Source: DASYLJ01 sp964432595
GTDB taxonomy: Bacteria; Desulfobacterota; Binatia; DP-6
Assembly (NCBI GenBank): GCA_964432595.1
Contig: CAYSOF010000003.1
Span: 310,001 to 374,000 of the forward strand
Reading direction: 5' to 3'
Length of the DNA stretch: 64,000 nucleotides
Shown here: positions 26,204 to 34,600 of the stretch, piece by piece
Layout: each line of letters opens with the position of its first letter
How positions within the stretch are numbered: position 1 is the first letter of the stretch
Notes under the pieces: model-generated
Told to the model about the DNA's origin: nothing
The model's database searches: none
Seen by the model: only the letters and a program-made list of their open reading frames with translations
Program-made: the position numbers and the translations under genes

Positions 26204-26697
26204 GACGACCTCCGTCGGAGGATTTCCTCCAGCGCAGCGATGTCTGCGAGGTCCTGCGGACGGCCCGCCATCCGCTTCAGGGTGATCAGGTCGGGAATCG
26301 CAGCGACGCGGACATCCACGGTGCCGAGGTTCATGAGGTCGGCCCGGTTCCACAACCCGTCGAATTCCATCGGTGATTCGACGAAGAGATCGACCTCGCG
26401 CAGGGGGTTCGCGGCGTCCCGCATCGAGAACACACGCATTCCCTTGTCCCTGCTCCACTCGGCACGCCGGCCAGGATCGGCGAACTCGTACGGATCGACC
26501 GGGGAGCGCGGCTGGAAGCCCTCCCCGACGAGCACCGAGATCGCCCTCCGCGCCGCGACGGGCTCGAGGTCGACCACCAGATCGACGTCGGCGGTCAGCC
26601 GGGCGAACCCATGCAGGACCGTAGCCAACCCGCCGACCACGACGTAGCGCACCTGCGCACCGTTGAGTGCAATGAAGAGCGGTTCCAGAAGGCCCAT
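26200..26697 (-). CDS. Nucleotidyltransferase, AbiEii/MNT-like
   Basis: A 165-residue protein with the nucleotidyltransferase fold: VRYVVVGGLATVLHGFARLTADVDLVVDL gives the GG(L) helix-N-cap and the DxD-type metal residues (TADVDLVVD), with a third acidic position in REVDLFVE. Proteins of this group include AbiEii-type toxins and minimal nucleotidyltransferases that modify tRNA or a partner protein. It is the first gene of a pair with a 55-residue downstream protein. A 12-bp palindrome sits 36 bases upstream. A second pair of the same general kind but different sequence is at 45967-46582. Which is toxin or antitoxin is not decided. Confidence 0.8.
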   Translation of the reverse strand: MGLLEPLFIALNGAQVRYVVVGGLATVLHGFARLTADVDLVVDLEPVAARRAISVLVGEGFQPRSPVDPYEFADPGRRAEWSRDKGMRVFSMRDAANPLREVDLFVESPMEFDGLWNRADLMNLGTVDVRVAAIPDLITLKRMAGRPQDLADIAALEEILRRRSS

Positions 26698-26732
26698 GCG
26701 ACACCGGAAGACGGCTGCCGCAAGAATAGCCG

Positions 26733-26744
26733 CGGAACGTTCCG
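26733..26744. promoter_or_regulatory. Perfect palindrome CGGAACGTTCCG
   Basis: A 12-bp perfect palindrome in the 52-bp spacer between the bufC-like stop and the nucleotidyltransferase start. It could be an operator for the nucleotidyltransferase pair or a minimal stem after the bufferin operon; no poly-U follows. Confidence 0.35.
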
Positions 26745-26749
26745 GGTTG

Positions 26750-27520
26750 CTACACGGACGTCGCGAAGCCCGCGATCAGGCCGTCCTCGACCCAGCGGAG
26801 GAGGAGCGCGCCGGCCGCCGCGCCCGCGTCGTCGCCGTCCAGGTCGGCGAAGGCGTCGCAGATGACACCGAACGGCTCGCCGGCCATCAGCCGGCGCAGC
26901 GCCTCGCGCTCCGAGGCGTCGACGGCGCAGTGGTAGACCACGTGGTCCTGGCGCCAGACCCGGATGGCGGTCGGCTCGGGCTCCAGCGCGGCATCCGGGC
27001 TCTCCCAGGCACGGTGGACCGGCCAGGCGCTGTCGACGAGGGTCAGGGCCGGGATCGTCGTGAACTGCAGGCCCGCCCAGTCGTCGGGGGCGACGGTCCC
27101 CAGATCGGCCGGCCGCACCGGGACCACGTCCGGCGCGTCGAACACCTCGACCCGGGCCCATTCGAGCGCGGACAGGTCGGCCGTCCAGGGCGGCGCCCCG
27201 GTCGGCAGATGAGCATGGAGATGCGGCGTGAACCGCCGCCCGACGTGACGCACCGACGGGTGCTCGGACGGGTGCGCGTCGACGTAGGCCCGCGCGACGG
27301 CCGTGAAGGCCTCGTCGCCGAGCACCGCGGCCGTCTTCTCGAAGTCGTCGGCGAGGAGGTCGCGGAGACGCCAGAAGTACATGTCGGCGTAGATTGCGAT
27401 GCGGCGATCCGCGTCGAGCGCCGGCGTGGAGCGCACGACGTCGCGCAGCCCCGGCGACGGGTCGCCGGCGAGCGCGCGGAAGAAGAGCTGCTGCAGCTCA
27501 CGCAGCGCCGGCGCGGACAC
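26750..27520 (-). CDS. bufC: BufC-like partner of MNIO enzyme (DUF2063 N-terminal domain)
   Basis: A 256-residue protein starting from a GTG inside the end of bufB (23-base overlap). The N-terminus LRELQQLFFRALAGDP, then RIAIYADMYFWRLRDLLADDFEKTAAVLGDEAF and HPSEHPSVRHVGRRF match the DUF2063/HvfC-BufC domain, which presents the precursor peptide to the MNIO enzyme. The C-terminal part resembles an accessory winged-helix-like domain and ends LLRWVEDGLIAGF. Encoded after bufA and bufB in the same direction, it completes a bufferin biosynthesis operon. The start is chosen from where similarity begins. Confidence 0.85.
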   Translation of the reverse strand: MSAPALRELQQLFFRALAGDPSPGLRDVVRSTPALDADRRIAIYADMYFWRLRDLLADDFEKTAAVLGDEAFTAVARAYVDAHPSEHPSVRHVGRRFTPHLHAHLPTGAPPWTADLSALEWARVEVFDAPDVVPVRPADLGTVAPDDWAGLQFTTIPALTLVDSAWPVHRAWESPDAALEPEPTAIRVWRQDHVVYHCAVDASEREALRRLMAGEPFGVICDAFADLDGDDAGAAAGALLLRWVEDGLIAGFATSV

Positions 27521-28355
27521 GCGGCTCCTCCCCGAGCACCTCGGCCTCGACGGCGCGCGCTCGGGCGGCCTCGGCGAGGACGTCCTCGATGGGCGGCAGC
27601 TGCGCGTCCCACTCGACGAGCGTCGACACCCGACCGAACCGGCGCACGGCCGCGCGCAGGAGGCCCCACACCTCGTCGCGCACGGGCGCATCGTGGGTGT
27701 CGAGCAGATGCGTGCCGTGATCGCTGTGCCCGGCGAGATGGATCTGGCCGACGCGGTCGACCGGCACGCCGGCGAGGTAGTCCGCCGGGTCGAAGCCGTG
27801 GTTCACGCTGCTCACGTAGACGTTGTTGACGTCGAGCAGGATGCCGCAGTCGGCTCGCTCGGCGACCGTCGCGAGGAATTCCCACTCCGGCATCGCCGAG
27901 TGCGCGAACGCGACGTAGCTCGAGACGTTCTCGAGGAGGATGCGGCGGCCGAGCCGCTCCTGCACGCGCTCCACGCGGCCGACGACCTGCGCGAGCGCCT
28001 CTTCGGTGTACGGCAGGGGCAGCAGGTCGTGCGCGTAGTGCCGTCCGACGCTGCCCCAGCAAAGGTGATCCGACACCCACGCCGGCTCGATGCGCGCGGC
28101 CAGCGCGGCGAGCTCGTCGAGATACGTCTCGTTCAACGGATCGGTCGAGCCGATCGACAGCGAGACGCCGTGCAGCACGATCGGCGTGTCGGCCCGCACC
28201 TGCTCCAGGATCGCGAGCGGCCGGCCGCCGGGGATCATGAAGTTCTCGCTGATCACCTCGAACCAGTCGGCGCGCGCGCCGTCGAGCACCTGCTGATAGT
28301 GCCCGGTACGGAGGCCGATGCCGTGGCCGAGAAACGGGAAGTCGCTGGCGTTCAT
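27498..28355 (-). CDS. bufB: BufB-like multinuclear non-heme iron-dependent oxidase (MNIO, DUF692)
   Basis: A 285-residue TIM-barrel enzyme of the MNIO (DUF692) family, which oxidises cysteines of bufferin precursors into thiooxazole-type heterocycles. Conserved metal and active-site segments are present: GIGLRTGHY at the N-terminus, EVISENFM, IVLHGVSLSIGS, VSDHLCW, RILLENVSSY, CGILLDVNNVYVSS, IHLAGHSDHG and LVEWDAQLPP. It lies 49 bases downstream of the bufA precursor, with a hairpin between, and overlaps bufC. The family role is established in other bacteria; the modification of this particular peptide is inferred. Confidence 0.92.
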   Translation of the reverse strand: MNASDFPFLGHGIGLRTGHYQQVLDGARADWFEVISENFMIPGGRPLAILEQVRADTPIVLHGVSLSIGSTDPLNETYLDELAALAARIEPAWVSDHLCWGSVGRHYAHDLLPLPYTEEALAQVVGRVERVQERLGRRILLENVSSYVAFAHSAMPEWEFLATVAERADCGILLDVNNVYVSSVNHGFDPADYLAGVPVDRVGQIHLAGHSDHGTHLLDTHDAPVRDEVWGLLRAAVRRFGRVSTLVEWDAQLPPIEDVLAEAARARAVEAEVLGEEPRVRAGAA

Positions 28356-28366
28356 CGCGCGAGAAG

Positions 28367-28398
28367 GCGGGACCCCGCCGCGATCGACGGGGCCCCGC
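28367..28398. terminator. Hairpin between bufA and bufB (attenuator or processing site)
   Basis: GCGGGACCCCG (28367-28377) pairs with CGGGGCCCCGC (28388-28398), with one mismatch and a 10-base loop. It lies in the 49-bp bufA-bufB gap and has no U-tract, so partial termination or mRNA stabilisation that raises precursor over enzyme is more likely than full stop. Confidence 0.5.
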
Positions 28399-28404
28399 GC
28401 GGAA

Positions 28405-28659
28405 TCACTCGACGACCTTGCCGCCCTGCTTCTCGCACTCGGCCTTGGACGTGCTGATGACGCCCTTGCCCTTGCAGCTGTTCTGCCCGGCGCAGCTGCC
28501 GCCGGCCCCGGCGCACGAGCCCTTGCCCTTGCACTCGTTGACCCCGGAACACTTCACCTTGTCGCCGGCGGCCTTGTCCTCGGCCTTCGCCTGGATCGCG
28601 CCGGACAGGATCAGGACGGCCGCGGTTGCGGCGATGGCGGTACCCTTCTTCAGCTTCAT
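28405..28659 (-). CDS. bufA: BufA-type bufferin precursor peptide
   Basis: An 84-residue precursor with an unusually long leader that is a Sec signal peptide (TAIAATAAVLILSGAIQAKA). The core carries six cysteines at 37, 43, 49, 56, 62 and 75 in the run VKCSGVNECKGKGSCAGAGG and then SCAGQNSCKGKG, the CxGxNxCKGxG pattern of BufA2-type periplasmic bufferins. These are ribosomally made, cysteine-modified peptides reported to bind copper. GAGGAG precedes the ATG and an ECF-like promoter lies 40 bases upstream. The neighbours bufB and bufC are the required maturation proteins. Type assignment (A2 rather than A1) is from the cysteine pattern only. Confidence 0.9.
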   Translation of the reverse strand: MKLKKGTAIAATAAVLILSGAIQAKAEDKAAGDKVKCSGVNECKGKGSCAGAGGSCAGQNSCKGKGVISTSKAECEKQGGKVVE

Positions 28660-28701
28660 TGCGTCTCTCCTCTTTCAGGACGTGAGCGGTTGGTGCTGCC
28701 T

Positions 28702-28729
28702 TCGACGCCGGACGGGCGCAGACGTTTCA
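28702..28729 (-). promoter_or_regulatory. Candidate ECF sigma promoter of the bufferin operon
   Basis: On the - strand TGAAAC and CGTCGA are spaced by 16 bases, an arrangement typical of ECF sigma-factor promoters, ending about 42 bases ahead of bufA. Bufferin operons elsewhere are under ECF control. No sigma gene is in the window; the call rests on spacing and motif shape alone. Confidence 0.4.
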
Positions 28730-28966
28730 CCCTCCGTGGTGGTCCAGCGGCAGCGGTATACCATCCGGTACGGACCGGCCAGACGGCTGGATGGGCCACG
28801 AAAGGTGCCCGCGATGGCACAGATGACACGCGGGGCCGGCCGGCTGGCACACTGGGCTCACGCCGTTGCTGGGCCGGGGGCCGGCACGCCGATTGCGATG
28901 ACGGGACTACGAGCGCGCGTCCCCGCGCTCCTCCTCCCACCCCGCCCAGTCCGTGTCCCTGTCCTG

Positions 28967-29006
28967 GCGGTGCGGCGGCAACCGAAAACGGTCGCCGCCG
29001 CACCGC
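28967..29006 (-). terminator. Long GC-rich hairpin downstream of the 852-residue repeat protein gene
   Basis: GCGGTGCGGCGGC (28967-28979) pairs perfectly with GCCGCCGCACCGC (28994-29006); after one mismatch, ACCG pairs with CGGT around an AAAA loop. It begins 14 bases past the stop of the gene at 29021 and probably ends its transcript, although there is no U-tract. Confidence 0.65.
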
Positions 29007-29020
29007 ACCCCTCTCCCGCC

Positions 29021-31579
29021 CTACCAGCGGCAGCGAATGGAGCTGCCGCCCCCGCGCGCCGCGCAGGCGCCGTTGAGCGGCGTCTCGGCGCACGCACCCG
29101 TCGTCGCGAACGGCGCATCCAGGATCACCGTCGCGCGCAGCGGCAGCTCGCCAGCCGACGCCGCATACGCGCCGAGCTTGCCGCGCACGACGAAGCGCAC
29201 GCCGCCGGGCGCGCCGGTGCGGCGCAGCATCACGCGATGGATGCCGCCGAGCAGCGTGTCGCCGCGATTGCGGTAGACGAACGACCGGCCGTTGCCGCGG
29301 CTCGTCCATCCCGCGCGCGTGACGTCGCCGTACGGCGTGTTCGGCAGCGTGACGTCGACGACGGTGCGACCGTCCTTCGTGACGACGAGCACGCGCATCC
29401 CATGGGTGAGCGGCGCCAGCTTCGCCTGCAGCGGCGGCGTCAGCCGCATGGTGCCGACGAGCCGCAGCTTGTCGTCACCGCTCGGCCCGAGCACGCGCGC
29501 CAGACGCAGCTTCGCGGTGTCGGTGAAGATCGGCACCACGTTCGTGCACGGATCGCACGCGTCGCCGAGCCCGTCGCCGTCGCCGTCCGACTGGAACGGG
29601 TTCGACGTGGTCGGGCAGGAGTCGTCGGCGTCACACGTGCCGTCGGCGTCCGCATCGAACGGACGCAGATCGGTCGGACACGCCGCGCTCGTGCCGCTGC
29701 ACACCTCGGCCGCGTCGCACGCGTCGGCCACCGGACGGCAGACGGTGCCGGCGGCAGCCAGCACGTCGTCGGGACACGTGGTCGTCGCGCCGCCGCACGT
29801 CTCGGCCACGTCGCAGCCGCCGGCGGCGGCGCGACACACGGTCCCACCCGCGGCGAGCGCGTTCGCGGGACACGCGCCCGACGATCCGGTGCAGCGCTCG
29901 GCCACGTCGCACGCGCCGGCCGACGCGCGACACGTGACCGTCGACGCCGCGAAGCCGTCGGTCGGACACGCGCCCGACGATCCGGTGCAGCTCTCGGCGA
30001 CGTCGCAGACGCCGGTCGACGCGCGGCACGGCGTCCCGGCGGGCGCGACGACGTCCGTCGGACACGCGACGAACGCGCCGGTGCAGCTCTCCGCCACGTC
30101 GCATCCGCCGACCGACGGCCGGCACGGCTCGCCGGCGTCTGCGAGCTCGTCGGTCGGACACGCCACGTCGACGCCGTCGCACGTCTCGGCGACGTCGCAC
30201 GCGCCGGCCGCGGCGCGGCACGTGGTGCCGTTCGTGGCGATCTGGTCCGCGGGGCACCCGATCGTCACGCCGTCGCAGGTCTCCGCGACGTCGCAGTCGT
30301 CCGCGGCCGCGCGGCACGTCGTGCCCGCGCTCTCGACCTGATCGGTCGGGCACGCGACGGACGCGCCCGTGCAGCTCTCGGCCGCGTCGCACGGACCGGC
30401 GGGAAGCCGACACGGCGTGCCCGCGTCCGCCAGCTCGTCGGCCGGACAGAGCCCGCTCGCGCCGTCGCACGTCTCGGCGACGTCGCAGTCGTCGGCGGCC
30501 GCGCGGCACTCGACGCCGTCGGCGACGAGCGTGTCGCCGGGACAGACGCCGGTGACGCCGCCGCACACCTCGGCGACGTCGCAGTCGCCGGCGGACGGCC
30601 GGCACGACACGCCGGCGCCGAGCACCGTATCCGACGGGCACGACGCGCTCACGCCGTCGCAGGTCTCGACGACGTCGCACGTGCCCGCGACTGCACGACA
30701 GGTGGTGCCTGCCGGCTCGATCTCGCAGTTCGCCGCACAGCAGTCGCCGTTCGCGTTGTTGCCGTCGTCACACTCCTCGCCGGCGTTCGGCACCGTGTTG
30801 CCGCAGAGCGAGGTGAGCGTGACGCTCACGAAGTGACCGTCGTCGGCCTGCACGCGGCTGCCGACGCCGGGGTATGTGCCCGCCGTGTCGGTGTAGTCGG
30901 TCGGCAGCCCGAGGCGCACGGCGCACTCGTCGCCGAACAGCAGGGACAGCACGCCGGTCGACGTGCACGACGCCGACCACGTGAACGTGAGCGTATGGGT
31001 TTGCGGCACGCCGTTGCTGACGCCCTCGATGATCGCGACGCCGCTCTCGTCGAAGCCGAGGTTCTGCGAGCCGGTGTCCGACACTGCGCCCGGGTCGGCG
31101 AGGCTCAGGCTGCCTGACGCGAGCGTCCCGCCGGTGTGTCCGCCGGCGACCGCGCCGACGTCCGCCGCGGCGGAGACGCCGTCGTCGTGCAGCGTCAGCG
31201 CGCCGACGAAGTCGGTCGCGACGGTGAGGGAGTACGTCCCCGGCGCCGTCACGTCGAAGGTGATCGTGTAGTCGGTGTTCTGTGTCATCGAGCGCGACCC
31301 CACGCTCAGGAGATCGACGTCGGCGCCGACGATCTCGGCGTAGCGCGTGGTGAAGCTGGTCGTGTCCGACGCCAGCACACCCACCGTCGTCTTTCGCTGG
31401 TAGCGGTCGGCCAGCAGGTCGAACAGCGTCGGCGTCACGTCGTCCGCACTGTTGCCGCCGTTCTTCGCGACGGAGAGGTTCGTGATCGACTGCGCGAGGG
31501 ACGCGTGCGGGCTGCACGTGAGGATCGCCGCGACTCCCAACAAAATCGATATCGCCTTCGCTCGGCTTTCCATATTCAT
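29021..31579 (-). CDS. Secreted cysteine-repeat protein (11 disintegrin-like units)
   Basis: An 852-residue exported protein. Order: signal peptide ending about ASLAQS; an N-terminal region with a beta-sandwich-like stretch (TPGTYSLTVA-type, PPC-like); GEECDDGNNANGDCCAANCE, the Myxococcus cysteine-rich/DUF4215 type; 11 tandem 32-residue units with cysteines spaced C-x6-C-x5-C-x6-C; a calcium-binding thrombospondin type 3-like stretch (DADADGTCDADDSCP, SDGDGDGLGDACDPC); and a 200-residue C-terminal domain ending SSIRCRW. The unit consensus (C-R-x6-D-V-A-E-x-C-x-G...C-P-x-D) resembles the C-terminal half of ADAM disintegrin domains. It is paralogous end to end with the next gene. Surface adhesion is a guess. 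Confidence 0.88.
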   Translation of the reverse strand: MNMESRAKAISILLGVAAILTCSPHASLAQSITNLSVAKNGGNSADDVTPTLFDLLADRYQRKTTVGVLASDTTSFTTRYAEIVGADVDLLSVGSRSMTQNTDYTITFDVTAPGTYSLTVATDFVGALTLHDDGVSAAADVGAVAGGHTGGTLASGSLSLADPGAVSDTGSQNLGFDESGVAIIEGVSNGVPQTHTLTFTWSASCTSTGVLSLLFGDECAVRLGLPTDYTDTAGTYPGVGSRVQADDGHFVSVTLTSLCGNTVPNAGEECDDGNNANGDCCAANCEIEPAGTTCRAVAGTCDVVETCDGVSASCPSDTVLGAGVSCRPSAGDCDVAEVCGGVTGVCPGDTLVADGVECRAAADDCDVAETCDGASGLCPADELADAGTPCRLPAGPCDAAESCTGASVACPTDQVESAGTTCRAAADDCDVAETCDGVTIGCPADQIATNGTTCRAAAGACDVAETCDGVDVACPTDELADAGEPCRPSVGGCDVAESCTGAFVACPTDVVAPAGTPCRASTGVCDVAESCTGSSGACPTDGFAASTVTCRASAGACDVAERCTGSSGACPANALAAGGTVCRAAAGGCDVAETCGGATTTCPDDVLAAAGTVCRPVADACDAAEVCSGTSAACPTDLRPFDADADGTCDADDSCPTTSNPFQSDGDGDGLGDACDPCTNVVPIFTDTAKLRLARVLGPSGDDKLRLVGTMRLTPPLQAKLAPLTHGMRVLVVTKDGRTVVDVTLPNTPYGDVTRAGWTSRGNGRSFVYRNRGDTLLGGIHRVMLRRTGAPGGVRFVVRGKLGAYAASAGELPLRATVILDAPFATTGACAETPLNGACAARGGGSSIRCRW

Positions 31580-31627
31580 AACTGTCGCCCGAATTCGGCA
31601 AAGACTTGAGCGGGTCAGGAACCTGAC

Positions 31628-34600
31628 TCACCAGCGACAACGCACGCTGCGCCCGCCGGCTCGCACGGCGCAGGTGCCGACCACGGCCGGAGTCTCCGCG
31701 CAGGCGCCGGTCCGCGCGATCGGCGCGTCGAGGACGATGGTCGCGCGCAGCGGCAGGTCGTACGGAGGCACGACGTAGCGGCCCAGCTTGCCGCGCACCG
31801 AGATGCGCAGGACGCCGCCCGGCTTCGCGAGCCGCAGCGACAGCCGGCTGACGCCCCCGACGCTGGCGCCGCGATCGCGATAGGTCCAGCCGCGACGATG
31901 CACGGAGATGGTCCAACGCCGGTCGGGCGGCAGCGCGGCGTCCAGCACCACCGTGCCGCTCGCGGTCGTGACGAGCAGGCGCGCGCCGCGCACGAGCGGA
32001 TCGAGCCGCGGCCGGAGCGCGTCTGGCAGGCGCATGACCGCTGTGAGGCGGAGGCGGTCGTCGCCCGGCGGCGTCACGAGGCGCGTCAGACGGAGGCGCG
32101 CGGTGTCGGTGAAGATCGGCACGACGTTGGAGCACGGGTCGCACGCGTCACCGACGCCGTCGCCGTCGACGTCCGATTGCTCGGGATCGGCATCGGCCGG
32201 GCACAGGTCGAGGTCGTCGCAGGTGCCGTCGACGTCGGCGTCCGTCGAGCCGACGTCGGCGGGGCATACGATGGCGACGCCGTCGCATGTCTCGGCGACG
32301 TCGCACGCGTCGACCGCCGCCCGGCACGTCGTCCCCGCCGGCGACGGCGCGTCCTCGGGACACATGGCCGCGACGCCGTCACACGTCTCCGCGGCGTCGC
32401 AGGCGCCGGCGGCGGCGCGACACTCCGTGCCCGCGGGCGCAAGGGCGTCGGTGGGACACGCGGCGGCCGCGCCGCTGCACGTTTCCCCGGGGTCGCACGC
32501 ACCGATCGACGGCCGACACGCGAGCGTGTCCGGCGCGAACGCATCGGCCGGGCACGCGGCCGCGTCGCCGGTGCAGCGCTCGGCGACGTCGCAGGGACCC
32601 GCGCCCGGACGGCACGTGACGCCGTCCGCGACCAGGGCGTCCGTCGGACATGCGGCACTGGCACCGTCGCACGTCTCGACGACGTCGCAGGCGCCGGCGG
32701 CGGCGCGACACGCGTAACCCTCGGGACGCAGCACGTCGGCGGGACACGCCGCGTCCACGCCGTCGCACGTCTCCGCGACGTCGCACGCGCCCGCGGCCGC
32801 ACGGCAATCGGCACCGCTCGCGGCCAGCGCGTCCGCGGGGCACGCCGGTCCGCCGCCCGTGCAGTGCTCCGCGACGTCGCAGGCGCCGGCGGCCGCGCGG
32901 CACTCGACCGTGTCGGCGACGAACCCGTCGGCCGGACAGTCCGGCGACGACCCGGTGCACGCTTCCGCGACGTCACAGTCGCCCGCCGCCACGCGACATC
33001 CGACGCCGTTCGGCCGCACGGCGTCCGCCGGACACGTCGCCGACGCGCCGGTGCAGACCTCGGCGACGTCGCAATCGCCGCCGCTCGCGCGGCACTCGAC
33101 GCCGTTCGCGACGAAGCCGTCGGCGGGACAGGTGGCCGACGCGCCGCTGCAGGTTTCGGCGACGTCGCAGCCGCCGGCAACGGCGCGGCATTCGACGCCG
33201 CTCGCGTGCAGGCCGTCCGCCGGGCACGCCGCGCTCGAGCCGCTGCAGCTCTCGGCGACGTCACACGTGCCGGCCGCGACACGGCACGTGACGCCGCTGG
33301 CGACGAGGACGTCGCCCGGGCACGCAGCGGACGATCCCGTGCAGCGTTCGGCGACGTCGCAGTCGCCGCCGCTCGCGCGGCATTCGATGCTGCTCGCCGC
33401 GAACACGTCGGCCGGGCAGGACGCCGACGCGCCGGTGCAGGTCTCCGTGACGTCGCAGTCGCCGGCGACGCCGCGGCATTCGTACCCGCCGGGCCGGAGC
33501 ACGTCGGCGGGACAGACGGCGCTGGCGCCGGTGCAGGCCTCGGCGACGTCGCATGCACCGTCGCTCGCTCGACATTGCGCGCCGGCGTTCGCGAAGGCGT
33601 CCGCCGGGCACGCGGGCGACGCGCCCGTGCACGCTTCGGGCACGTCGCACGCGCCGGCCGCCGGACGACAGCCGACGCCGTTCGCCGCGAGGACGTCGGC
33701 GGGGCAGTCGGCGGTGCCGGTGCAGGATTCCGCGACGTCGCAATCGCCGGCGCTGGCGCGACACGCACTGCCCGGCGCCACGAAGCCGTCGACGGGACAC
33801 GCCGGGGTCGCGCCGTCGCACGTCTCGGCGACGTCGCAGTCGCCGGCAGCGGCGCGACACTCGACGCCGTTGGCAACCAGCGTGTCCGATGGACATACCG
33901 TTGCTACGCCGTCGCAGGTCTCCGGCACGTCGCATGCGCCCGCGGCCGCGCGGCACTCGGTGCCGTTCGCCTCGCGCGCGTCGGCGGGGCAGCTCGCCGA
34001 CACGCCGTCGCAGCTCTCGACGACGTCGCAATCGCCGGCAGCGGCGCGGCACTCGACGCCGTTCGCTACCAGCACGTCGCCCGGGCAGGCGGCGCTCACC
34101 CCGTCGCACGTCTCGACCACGTCGCAGAGCCCCGCGGCGGCGCGACACTCCGTCCCACCGGTCGCGAGGACGTCCGCCGGACACACCGCGCTCGATCCGG
34201 TGCAGGTCTCTGCGACGTCGCAGATGCCCGCCGCCGCACGGCACGCGACGCCGATCGCCGCGAAGACGTCTGCCGGACACGCGGCCGACGCGCCGGTGCA
34301 CGCCTCGGCCACGTCGCAGTCGTCTGCGCTGGCACGACACTCGACGCCGTTCGCGACCAACGTGTCGGATGGACACGCCGCACCAACGCCGTCGCAGGTC
34401 TCCGCCACGTCGCAGTCGCCCGCCGCCGCACGGCACGCGACGCCGATCGCGACGAGAACATCAGCGGGACAGGTGGCGGCAGCGCCCGAGCAGCTCTCCG
34501 CGACGTCGCACGCACCGGCCGCCGCGCGGCACTCCACGCCGTTCGCCACGAGCACGTCCGCGGGACACGCGGCAGCGGCGCCGGTGCAACTCTCCGGGAC

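Larger units (their letters stand above)
28660..29020. other. Non-coding spacer between bufA and the repeat-protein gene
   Basis: About 360 bases with no credible gene. The left part holds the bufferin promoter. The right end holds a strong hairpin at 28967-29006, listed separately. Short open frames here have no start signal or recognisable product. Confidence 0.6.
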
